Below, piece after piece: positions 11,560-22,200 of a stretch of 64,000 bases of DNA. The position numbers and the translations under genes were made by a program. The notes beneath the pieces were generated by a model. The model was not told the origin of the DNA and made no database searches. It saw only the letters and a list, made by a program, of their open reading frames with translations. Within the stretch, counting starts at the first letter, position 1; each line of letters starts with the position of its first letter. Origin of the DNA: Aldrovandia affinis (lineage: Eukaryota > Chordata > Actinopteri > Notacanthiformes > Halosauridae); contig JAINUG010000208.1 of assembly GCA_029706075.1 (NCBI GenBank), positions 62,001 through 126,000 of the forward strand. The letters run 5' to 3'.

Positions 11560-11918
11560 GGCGGCACGGTGGTGCAGTGGATAGCGCTGTCGCCTCACAG
11601 CAAGAAGGTCTCGGGTTCGAATTCAGGCCGGGGGCCTTTCTGTGCGGAGTTTGCATGTTCTCCCCGTGTCCGCGTGGGTTTCCTCCGGGTACTCCGGTTT
11701 CCTCCCACAGTCCAAAGACATGCACGTTAGGCTAATTGGAGAGTTTAAATTGCCCGTAGGTATGAGTGTGTGAGTGAATGGTGTGTGTGCCCTGCGATGG
11801 ATTGGCGACCTGTCCAGGGTGTATTCCTGCCTCTCGCCCGGAACGCATGCTGGGATAGGCTCCAGCCCCCGCGACCCTGACCAGGAATAAGCGGCTTAGA
11901 TAATGGATGGATGGATGG
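11560..11918 (+). mobile_element. SINE-like element ending in (GGAT)n with 14-bp target duplication
   Basis: The head GGCGGCACGGTGGTGCAGTGG with box-like GGTTCGAATTC is followed by a GC-rich body (GTTTGCATGTTCTCCCCGTG, CCTCCCACAGTCCAAAGAC) and a GGATGGATGG tail. This is a very common teleost dispersed repeat. The direct repeat ATGGTATTATATTA flanks it at 11546-11559 and 11919-11932, which defines the insertion precisely. Confidence 0.9.
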
Positions 11919-12141
11919 ATGGTATTATATTAATCAGGCTTAGTCCTCCGCATACAGAATATTTCTCAGTTGTACAGCAAGTCCATAAATTGCAGTAGCA
12001 AACAATGGCATGAACTGACAAAATGGCATGGCAAAATGTCTCAACCCACAGTGTGCCCCACTCCCACTCCCACTCCCTTTCATCAACCACAGTGTGTCTC
12101 AGCTAGCTCAACTCCCACTCCCACCCCCATTAGATCAAGCT

Positions 12142-12483
12142 GAGGCACACTGGTTGGTTAGTACTGAAGTTAAGCAGGGCTGGGCTTGGTTAGTACTGAA
12201 GTTAAGCAGGGCTGGGCTTGGTTAGTACTGAAGCTAAGCAGGGCTGGGCTTGGTTAGTACTGAGGTAAAGCAGGGCTGGGCCTGGTTATTACTGAAGCGA
12301 AGCAGGACTGGGCTTGGTTAGTACTGAAGCTAAGCAGGGCTGGGCTTGGTTAGTACTGAGGTAAAGCAGGGCTGGGCCTGGTTATTACTGAAGCTAAGCA
12401 GGGCTGGGTTTGGTTATTACTGAAGCTAAGCAGGTCTGTGCTTGGTTAATACTGAAGCTAAGCAGGTCTGGGCTTAGTTAATA
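12142..12483 (+). repeat. tandem array of about ten 32-bp 5S internal-promoter units
   Basis: The unit GAAGCTAAGCAGGGCTGGG + CTTGGTTAGTACT is repeated about ten times with point differences (GAAGTTAAGC, GAGGTAAAGC, GAAGCGAAGC). It covers the 5S box A, the intermediate element and most of box C, the region bound by TFIIIA in known 5S genes. Shared variants (GAGGTAAAGC with GGCCTGGTTATTACT) recur three units apart, suggesting block duplication. Confidence 0.85.
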
Positions 12484-12895
12484 CGTGGATTGGAAACCTC
12501 CTGGGAAAACCAGTTAGCTGCTGGAAGTGGTGTTGGTGGGCAGTCTTCCCCCTGGACCAGGCAGAATAACAAATTCCCCAGTGCAGTGATGGAGAAACTG
12601 TGCTGTACTGTCTTTCGGATTAAATGTTAAGGGTCTGACTCACTGTGGTCATTAAAGTTCACATGGCACTTCTTGCAAAGAGTAGGGGGCTCCCCGGTGT
12701 CCTGGCTAAATTCCCAACACGGCTCTCTCAACCTGGCCACTGAAACATCCCCCACTTTAATTGGCTTAATAATTCCCTCCCTCTACACCTCAGCTGATGT
12801 GTGGTGAACATTCTGGCACAAAATGGCTACCGTGCATCACCCAGGCCATGGCTGCACATTGGTGGTGGATGAAATGAGCCCCCCTTACTAGAAGG
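12142..12895 (+). mobile_element. 5S-rRNA-derived SINE with amplified 5S segment
   Basis: The 5' part resembles the middle of 5S rRNA (GAAGCTAAGCAGGG, GGTTAGTACT, then GTGGATTGGAAACCTCCTGGGAAAACCAG). The 3' body contains GGTCATTAAAGTTCACATGGC, GAGTAGGGGGCTCCCCGGTGT and CAGCTGATGTGTGGTGA, the body seen in 5S-type SINEs of fish. The true 5' end of 5S is missing and the 5S internal segment is tandemly repeated, so this is a rearranged copy rather than a 5S gene. Confidence 0.8.
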
Positions 12896-14080
12896 TGTTT
12901 TGAATTATGAAAGGTTCTAAATGAACACAATCTATTGTTAAAAGTAAAACACCATCATAAAAAGGGTAGAAAGTATTTGAATTAAATTGAGCACTGAGCG
13001 CAATGCATGACATCGAAACACAGGCACCTGGCTTTGATTCAGTGCAGTGCACGGAGCAGACAGGACATGAAATTGTGTGGCTGCTCATATGCCACCGATG
13101 CTCCCCAGATGAGCTTTTATTGTGTGGCAGAGTTTCCATCCAAGTGGATCTACATGAGGAATGCTTCCATTAGACAATTCAAAACCCTCTGTAAAATGCC
13201 ACGTTGGTTATATGTTTGTATATACTATATCAAACATGGGCTCTTTTGAGACTGAATATTTCCTGTAGGCCTTGGTTCAAATTCCAACAACGACATAAAT
13301 ATAGAATTGTATTGTCAGGTACACACTGCTCAGATACACATGTGTAGCTTCTATAGGATAGATTTAATGCAATTTACTTAACTCTAACACTGTGTGACAT
13401 TACTCAGTAGTGGTGAATTACAGACATGAAATGTAATAAGGCAGGTGTTTAAATGCACTGTAAGAAAATGAATCAGAGTGAGTGTCTACCTCTAGCGGTG
13501 ATTGGGGGAAGAACACAACCGTATTATTCCTAAAAAATGGAACTCAAGATTAATCAGGGTGCCATCAAGAGGATATGCTATGCTTAAAAAACCTCCGTGT
13601 TTATACATTTAAGTTGCATTCAATTTGTTACAACAAATGGTGTTCAATGTAAATGTAAGATTACAAAAGCAATAACGTACTGGAGCACATAGAGCCGTCT
13701 GATAACGAGGACGCTATAGAATGTTTTTTTAATTTTTTATTATTACTAATAAAGCCTCATTGGTCTGGTGTTTCTCCGTAAAACATATTAACAACATCGC
13801 TAGCGACAAATACAGTTTTAAAAACTTCACAAAGTTCTTGGAGGCATGCAGGAGTGAATACGTGCGCATGAGAGGCCTACTTTTAAAAGTTCGGATTTTT
13901 TTTCTCTCTCTCTCTTTCATTCCTTTTCCACGTGGTATGGCAGTGAAGCCGGGGAGTGAAAAGGAGGCATTGTGCGGCGTGTCAGTAGCCCAGTGTGTCC
14001 CTAGAGACTCGGAGAGATATGCTCACTCGACTGTGTGCTGAACGCCATTGTTGCAAATTCCTGTCCATTCACTACCTTTT
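12896..14080. other. intergenic, no gene seen
   Basis: No recognisable gene. Open frames at 12888-13139, 13007-13249 and 13760-14041 show no domain or splice context. Confidence 0.5.
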
Positions 14081-14240
14081 AAATAGAGCTCGCGTATCAG
14101 AACGCGGGCGGAGAGGGCGGGGGCGGCGGGGGATGGGGGGCTGGGAATGGGCGTCTTCAACTCATACCAACAACCAATCAGCTACAGGAGCGGACTGGAT
14201 TGGTCTGCCTTCTGTCTGCGCAGAAACTTACTAAAGTTCT
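14081..14240 (+). promoter_or_regulatory. sall2: candidate sall2 promoter: GC boxes and CCAAT boxes
   Basis: A cluster of GC boxes (GGGCGGAG, GGGCGGGGGCGGCGGGG at about 14105-14130) is followed by CCAATCA (14174) and an inverted CCAAT (ATTGG near 14198). The cluster lies about 1.1 kb upstream of the sall2 start codon. The intervening sequence could be a long 5' untranslated region. Assignment is by position and composition only. Confidence 0.4.
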
Positions 14241-14957
14241 GAAATCACGCCCCCGAAGCACATTACTATAATAACTGCGGTATTTCTAACATAATCACAA
14301 CTAGGACCAAAACCGACAACAGATTGCGCGTGGCTACGTCATTAATTGAGTCATTTAGTCACACAGCAATGCACAAATAAGCATCCCAATATAAATATGA
14401 TACAAACATACTGTGTGATCCAGGTAAAATACAGCATTACCGAAACAAATACATCGAACCACTTAAGCGTTAAATGTGGTGAATTTGAATGAAATCCGGG
14501 TTGGGAATTGCAACTCTTTGCAACTGGACATACATGATTTTACTGCAAAACAAATGACCTTTGGGGTGATTTAATCTCACATATTTATTTATGCATTGGT
14601 TGTATTAGTCGTGTATTGGTTCTGTATTTCCGCATTGAACTGGGGTATTTTCCATAGTTGATGTAACAGGTTCAGCGGCGGGGCGCGTTTGTGGTTTGTC
14701 CAAAAGAAAAGGTGAATGTCATGACGGTGCTAAATTACGCTCACAAGAGGAGCGCAAACACAGCCATGGGCATTTACGTGCGAGTGTCTGTGTGTGATGT
14801 CTGACTTGTTAAAGATAGGTTTATGAGTGCCATAGTGTTCCTTCCATAAAAGAGGTAGGTAAATGGAGCTTGGGGGAGGGGAATTAATCACCCCAAAAAA
14901 GAGAAAGAGATGGTGTTCCTCGCTATTTAAATGCAAATGTAAAGTGAGAACAAGAAG

Positions 14958-15023
<66 letters not shown>

Positions 15024-15366
15024 GGGTGTTGGGGGGCACGGTGGGCAAGTTTGAGAAGAGAGGGCTTGTTGAGAAAAACAGCCACACATACATACACACA
15101 CGCGCACTCACAAAACCACACGGCAGCTACAGATGTCACGGTGCAGCCGCTCGGCTATTTCTACGCGTAAATGAATTATCAGAATGAATCTGCTCTGCTG
15201 TTTCTTCCGTAGTGCCACTCTAAAAGTCGAAAGAAACGTTTGGGGAAAGTGAGAGTTTTGAGTAGCATCGAGAGGAGTATTTGGGAATCTTTCGGCACCG
15301 TTTCTGTGTGAAAAGTGCATTGTGTTTGGCTGATGCCCCCTCTCCCTCTCTGTATCCTCGTGAATC
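14241..15366 (+). other. sall2: sall2 5' flank / probable 5' untranslated region
   Basis: Non-coding sequence up to the sall2 ATG. It contains the TG/GA/G tract at 14961-15026 and a purine-rich segment. No upstream in-frame extension of the SALL N-terminus is visible; the conserved family start is the ATG at 15367. Confidence 0.4.
14961..15026. repeat. compound (TG)n(AG)n(G)n microsatellite
   Basis: Uninterrupted TG repeats run directly into GA repeats and then a 13-base G run. Several apparent open frames on both strands here are products of this tract. Confidence 0.95.
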
Positions 15367-15442
15367 ATGTCTCGCCGGAAACAGAAACGGCCCCAACAGC
15401 TCGTGAACCCGGCCCCCGGGAGCACGCGGATACTGACGCACG
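15367..15442 (+). CDS. sall2: sall2 exon 1 (coding)
   Basis: Encodes [19 protein letters not shown] and six further residues, ending in phase 1 at a CG/GTGAGA donor. The ATG has A at -3. The next exon completes the split Gly codon. Confidence 0.9.
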
Positions 15443-18400
15443 GTGAGAAAAATACTCTTTGTCAGGTCTTTATTCTTGTGCAGAAAAGATAAGTAATTAT
15501 CAAATAGATGTGTGTAATACGAATAACAATTACAACATTAACATAGACAATAATAACAATAATGATATGGAGAAAAATACATGTAACATTGTTGTCAGAA
15601 TATGTAACCACAGAAATCTGCGCTCAGAAGTTGGCGGCGTCCATCCTATTATCTGGTGCCGCTTCACGTGCAAAGCTAACATGCTACATGATAATTTAAT
15701 ATTGAATTAAACTATAAATAAAATAATTACTTTTTATTTCAGTGTTTGTTGTTTTACTTTTTACTTCAAAACAGTATTGTAGTATGATTTTGATCAATTA
15801 AGTATGAAAGTCATATTCATTAGTCCAGGTTGCTATATCTTAAACATTACGTTCTGTTGGGGTTCATAATCATAACCCTAAACGCGTTGTCTCGAAATAC
15901 TCCTTGATTTGATGTCCGCACGCGTATGTTGAACATTTCACAGCATACAATTAAAGGTCTCGCTGGTGATGAGGGAAAACAAGACTATCACATGTCTAGG
16001 CGCTCCCGCATGTCGTGCTGCCGAGGCTGGGGGTTATGAAGGGTTCTTGAAGTTTTAAATTGGCTTCTACAAGTGTGAGTCACAGTTTAGTGTGGTGTCT
16101 TGGTTGTTCCGTACTAATAGCGAATCTTTGAATACGATTTCGCAAGGTCTGCTTACTAGTGTGAGAGTCGGTCACGGATAATCGCTGGCGCTGGACCAAG
16201 ACTCGATGGACAGGTCTTACCGTTCACTTGGACTACGGTACATATGTGACCAAAACAGGTTAATTGAAACAAGGCATGAATCGGGCTAGGTCATTATTGT
16301 GCGTAATTTCGTTCTTGAGATAGCACATTTAGATGCGGTGTTTAGCACGCACCAGGCTAATGTTAAAAGTTAACGCGTGCAGAGGTTTTGATTAATTAAT
16401 TAGTTAATGTGCAGTAACAGCTTTGAATATACACTGACTAGTTAGCCTCTGTGGGCAAATGGCGGGTTAGTTGTTGGTCTAATAGGAGATTTACGGCCTT
16501 GTCTGACTTCTGATCCCCTCATTAGTTTTTGGGGGGGGAGGAAGGGGGGGGCTTGTGGTCTTGGGGGTGGGGGTAGGATTAATTCTCACTGTTTTCTTGT
16601 TCTCTCCCTCCCCCCCTTAAGATCCCCCACTCCCTCTTTGAGGTGGATCTTCAGATTCACCCTTCACACTACCTCTCTCTCTCCCTCCCTCTCTCTCTGC
16701 CAGGCCACAGAAATCTAGACCACCCAGTTAGCTACGGGTGAGAGAGAGAAAGAGAGAGAGAGAGAGAGAAATGGAATCAGGAAAGAGGGATGATGGTAGA
16801 GAGATAAATGAGAGGAGAGGAATGGTGTGTAACTGCACCAGCGTGAGGAGAGAGGGATGAGAGGAGGTAGAGTGAGTGAGCGAGGGAGATGAGAGGAGAG
16901 GTATACTATGTAACTGCACCAGCATGAGACTTCATTGTCCTTCCGGGGTTTTGTGACTGTGCGGTGAAGCATGAAGAGCCAGGCTGAGCTCTGTATGTGT
17001 GTGAGTATGTGTGTGAGTGTTTGTGACCGTGTGTGTATGTGTGTGCGTATGTTAGTGCTTGTAGGTGTGCACGTGTGCGAGTGCGTACATGTGCGTGTGT
17101 GTGTGCGTGTGCATGTGTGAGTGTTTGTGACCGTGTGCATGTGTGTGTTTGGGACTGTGTATGTGCATATATGTGTGTTTGTGTGTATACAGTCAGTCAC
17201 AGTCTGTATCACCCTGTATTTGTGTGCAGTCATAATCGTAAACCTGTGACTCTTCCTCTTCTCTCTGCCCCATTACACACCTGGGTGTGTCAGTCAGCAT
17301 GCCTGCTTTCTTTTCACTGCCCTCTCTCCCTCTCTCTCTGTCTTTGCTCAAGACTCTGAAAGAATGCGACCCCAATGAGCCAGAGGTCATGTATGTTGGC
17401 CAATCACAGTGGTCAAGCGACTGGACAGTGGTCAAAACTCCTAAGTGTGATGTGACCTCTGACCCCCTGTGGGGTCGGGGGGAAGGGTGAAGAGAGGAGA
17501 TGAAAGACAGATCGGATGGAGTGGGGGCAGGTTAAGAGGGGTTAGAGGTTGCCGTGGTGATGTCCATTGTCTTCCACAATGTGTTGCCGTGGTAGCAAGG
17601 TAGGCTGTTAGCACTGCTGGAAGTAGAGGTGGGGGAAGATGGATGATGCGGTAGAGGGGGATAAAGAAATAAAAGATGATGGACAAAGATAGAAGAAGAT
17701 AGGAAAGAGAAGGGGAGGGGCTGGAGAAGACAAGAGCAGAGAGAACGGTAGGGACGTGTCTAATTTTGAAGAGGGAGTGGACAGTGATTTATTCGGATGA
17801 ATTTGAGGGGTAGAATGTGAGAGATCCTGTGGTGAGAGTGTCGGTGGGAATGCAACTTTGCCTCTCCTGGAATTGCCCTGTCTGTTTGTGTGTACCTGTC
17901 CCCTGGTTGTATTCTCTGCAGGCAGTGTTACTGCTTTTTTGGCACTAAAGGACACAGCGCAAATAATCACTTAATAGTTAAAGAAGAATATTCTGTTTTT
18001 TTCGATGTTGTCCTTAGTCCTATTGTATTCCAAATGGCAACATTTGTTTTGCAGACATAAAAATTATTCAAGCTACAGCGGACGGAAATATTTTTTCTTT
18101 GCAACTTCCTTCTTTGCGTCTTATTGAAACTACAATTTCCCACAATGCATTTCTTTTTCTCAGGCCCACAACAGTGCAAAAAATGCATATTGTTGTCTGG
18201 GAAAACGAGGCAGTGAGGAAAATAAAAGAATGGATCACTTTCCATCTTGAGTCAAATGCAAAAAATGTTGATGTTGTCATTGCTATGTAAATTGCTTCCA
18301 GTCACATGCCATAAGACCCCGAATTGCAACCAACTCAAAACTTGTTTTGTATAATAGAATAACTCAATAACTCAAAATGTGTATAATAGAATGCAAATGC

Positions 18401-19213
18401 GGCTGTCTGTGCATTTATGTATCTCTTCCCTGACTCGTGTTCCCAAACTGATTTGTGAGAAACACACTTAATTTGTGAAACGAGATCGAGCCTGCCTTAA
18501 AATTGTCAAGTTGGACAAAACATACAATTGAGCTTTTTGGGTTTTGAAGTTTGCCTTTAATGTGGAAATAGTCATAAAACATGCACAATAGTCAATAAAC
18601 ACACACAAACACACACATACACATGCATGCGTGCACGCACACTAATGCTCACACACAGACACATTGGGTTAGCAGTGGGTTAAAGGCCTGCTGTATCAGT
18701 GTCAGTTGCCTGTGGTGAGTATTACTGAGTATGTTCAAAGGCTGAGAGTGTGTGCTGATATTCAGAGTAACTGAGTACATGCCCAGGCTGAGAGTATGTG
18801 CTGAATCTCACAGTAGCTGCTCTGTTTATTCCAACATTGAGATCAAGTTCTGAAATGAAGGCTAACAGCAGAGAATGTGCTCAGACTGAGTGTGAGGTAT
18901 TGAAGGTCAAGAGCATGAATGAAGTAAGATGCCTACAGTACGTGTGGGCAGGTCACTCCCTCCATGTTTGAGGGTCTCAGCATTAGCGCTGGTTACATTG
19001 ATAGGGAACATGCCAGCTTTGATGAAGCACATATGTGTCAGCTTTTCCATAATATGCATTTGATAGATTTACACCTGTCTCTCAAATTAAAAATGTGAAT
19101 TTGCTCCATTTCTTTATTTATATTAATTTCTTAATTTCTGTCTCTCGTTTTCACAAATAAAAAATTATGTATTTCTATTTATTTATTTATCAATCATATT
19201 CAAATATGCTTTA

Positions 19214-19253
<40 letters not shown>

Positions 19254-22200
19254 GTGAGCAGCTGGCAGTGAAGTCTCTGTCCTTCACCCTGATCTCAGAC
19301 TCTTCCGCATCCTCTTCCTCTTCCTCCCTGCTGGACTGTCAGCCCCCCCTGGCCCCCCGCCCCTCTCCAGGGGGCCTCCACACCCCCTCTCTGCCCGCCG
19401 AAACTTCACCACCCTCCCACTCCCCCGGCCAGCCTGCCCCCTACCCCACCTCCCTCCCCCACACCCACTGTTCCCTCTCCCCCGACTTCCCCCACCCCTC
19501 CCTCTCCTCGCAGACCCACCCCCCTAGCCCCACCCCTTCATCCCAGCCCCTCCCCCAGCCACGCCCCCTCATGGCCTCCCCAAAGCTGGGCGTCTCAGCC
19601 ACCACCACCACCTCCTCCTCCTCCTCCTCCTCCTGCGCATCCTCCTGTGCCCCCCCCACCCGGGCAGCCCCAGCCCGGTCCCCGAGGGGCCCCCCAGCCC
19701 GGTCACACCTTCCCCCTCCCCTAGCGCAGGCCCCCGTGCCCCCCTCAGTATTGCGGTGATCCTGGAGGAGCTGCATGTGCTGCAGCAGCGTCAGATCTAC
19801 CAGATGCAGATGACTGAGGAGATCTGTAGGCAGGTGCTGCAGCTGGGCGGGGCCGCCTGTGGCCTGGACTCGCCACCCCTACCCCAGCTCTGCCTGGAGG
19901 GGGGTGGGGCTGGAGAGAGTCCCACCCCTGGTGCCCCGCCCCAGCCCCCTGGGGCTGCCCCACCCATCTCCGCCCCCCCACTCCTGGCCTGCTTCCCCTC
20001 CCTCCTGCCCCAGTCCCTCCCCAAGTCCAAAACTCCCCACCCCCTGTCCCACGTGCTGCGGCCGCTCAAGTCCCAGTACGAGGGTATCGTGGCGGCGGGA
20101 GGGGGCACAGGAGGGCGGGGCTATATTAGTGGCGGGGCTGCTCGCGGCCCCCCCTCTTCTTCCTCATCCTCCTCATCCTCATCCTCCTCTTCCTCCACCC
20201 CCACCACAGCGGCCGCCCCCCAGTACCCCCCCTCACTGGCCCTGGGCCTGCCCCCCCGCTACCTCCACGAGAAATCTCCCAACACCACATCTGCCAGCGG
20301 CCTGGCCTTCTTCACCCCTCCCCTCCTGAGCTCCACTTCCCTGCCGGGCCCCTCCCAGGAGGGGCAGCTGGGCGGGGGCGGGGCTAGTGGGGCCAGCGGG
20401 GTGGGCTCGGCCCGCCTATCTCATGCCTGCAGGTTCTGTGGGAAGCTGTTTAGCAGCGACTCATCGCTACAGATCCACCTGCGCTCGCACACAGGCGAGC
20501 GGCCCTACCAGTGCCCCGTCTGCCTCAGCCGCTTCACCACGCGGGGCAACCTCAAGGTGCACTTCCTGCGTCACCGCGAGCAGAACCCTGAGCTTTCACT
20601 GTCCCTGCTGCCCCCGTCTTTGTTCGGCGTGGGGCCAGGGGCCGAGCCAGTCGTCGGGGGTGCACAGAAGCGCAGGAAGCGGCGGGCCGAGGAGGAGCTC
20701 TTCGGGGATGGGGCCGGGGCAGGGTTTCCCCTGGGTGTCCCCCCCCGGGCCCCGCCCTCTTCCCTCCCCTTGCCCCCTAGCGTTGATCTTGCACTGCTCT
20801 CCACTGCTCACTCCCTGCTGCAGCTCAACCGGGCCGCCGCCGCTGCTGCCGCCGCCGTCTCCTCTAGCTCCGCCCCTACGGCCTCCTCCTCTTCCTCCTC
20901 CTCTCTCGCTCCCTCCCTTCTCTCCTCCTCCTCCTCCTCTACAGCCATGTCTTCCTCTGGGCCGCTTGCCTCCTTGGCAAGCCTGTACAAGGCCGGGTCC
21001 AAGCGCTTTGACGAGAACACCCCCCCTCACCAGACCCTCCACCCCCACTCCGCCTACTCCCAGCTGGCCCACCTCCCTAAAATCCTGTTCCCCACCACCG
21101 CCCCCTCGCACCACCACCATCACCCTGGCCTGGCCCTCCTCCGCCCCCCCCCCCCCACCTGCTCCGGGGTCACACCTGGCTCCCCCACACCCGCAGCTGA
21201 CCTTCCCCTTCAGCCCCTTCCCCAAAGTGGCTCCACCCCCCTCCTCCGATACCTCCAAGCTGCAGAGGCTGGTGGAGAAGTTGGAGAGGGAGCCCCACCC
21301 CGCGCATAGCTCTGCCGAAAACTCCGGCTCCAGCTCTGCCTCCGGCTCCATGCCGATTAGCTCCACCCCGGGCCTCAGCCGAGAGATGATGGCGGCTCTG
21401 GGTGTGAGCGCTAATGGGAGCGGCTCCGATCTGGGCATGGCGGTGGGGGGCGGGGCCGAGCTGGGCGCGGCGGCCAATCAGTGCGGCGTTTGCCTGCGCG
21501 TGCTGAGCTGCCCGCGGGCCCTGCGGCTACACCAGGCCACGCACCTGGGCGACCGGCCCTTCCCCTGCAAGCTGTGCGGCCGCTCCTTCTCTACCAAGGG
21601 CAACCTGCGCGCCCACCAGGCCACGCACCGCGCCCGGCCCCCCGCCCGCGCCCAAAACTCCTGCCCGCTGTGCCAGCGCAAGTTCACCAATGCCCTGGTG
21701 CTCCAGCACCACATTCGCATGCACCTGGGTGGCCAGCTACCCCCTGGGGGAGCCGATCCCCTCCCCCAGCTGCCCCCCCCGCAGAACGAGCTTGCTGCCC
21801 GCCCCGGTTTTGGCCCTATCTCTGTGGCCCTCCGGGCTGAGGGCCCCGACCCCGCCCCTAAATCCGCTCCCCCGCCACTGCCGCCGGCGACAGAAGACCT
21901 GCCCAGCCCCGACCTTGTGCCCCCGGCCGACCTGAGCCCCGACCCCACCCTTAACCCCCCCCCGGACACGCCCCCACCTGGCAGCACCGAGCCGCCCGTG
22001 TTGAGCGCAAGTGTGGCCACGCCCCTTGGCGACCTGCCCATGACCTTGACAACCCCGGGAGACCATCCTGCTCCTGCTACGGGTGATCCAAAGGAGGATG
22101 AGCCTCACACAAACCCTCCGGCCATTACCCCATGCCCTGCCCACCGCCCACCCAGCCCCCCCTCCAGTCTGCCCAACAGCACTGACAGAGAATGTGCCCC

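Noticed and set aside
12142..12530. Possible 5S rRNA gene
   Set aside because: The 5' third of 5S is missing, the internal segment is tandemly repeated, and a SINE body follows.
16715..17233. 172-codon minus-strand frame in sall2 intron 1
   Set aside because: Thr/His-rich translation of TG repeats and Leu/Ser translation of GA repeats.
18099..18290. 63-codon + frame in sall2 intron 1 considered as a missed exon
   Set aside because: It does not resemble the SALL N-terminal finger or any SALL segment and lacks good flanking splice sites.
19859..20329. 156-codon Pro-rich frame on the + strand inside sall2
   Set aside because: It overlaps the frame that carries the conserved SALL2 sequence and is a low-complexity shadow.
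20596..21477. 293-codon open frame on the minus strand of sall2 exon 2
   Set aside because: It is Gly/Arg/Glu-rich, the complement of the Pro/Ser/Ala-rich coding strand, shows no domain, and overlaps conserved SALL2 coding sequence.
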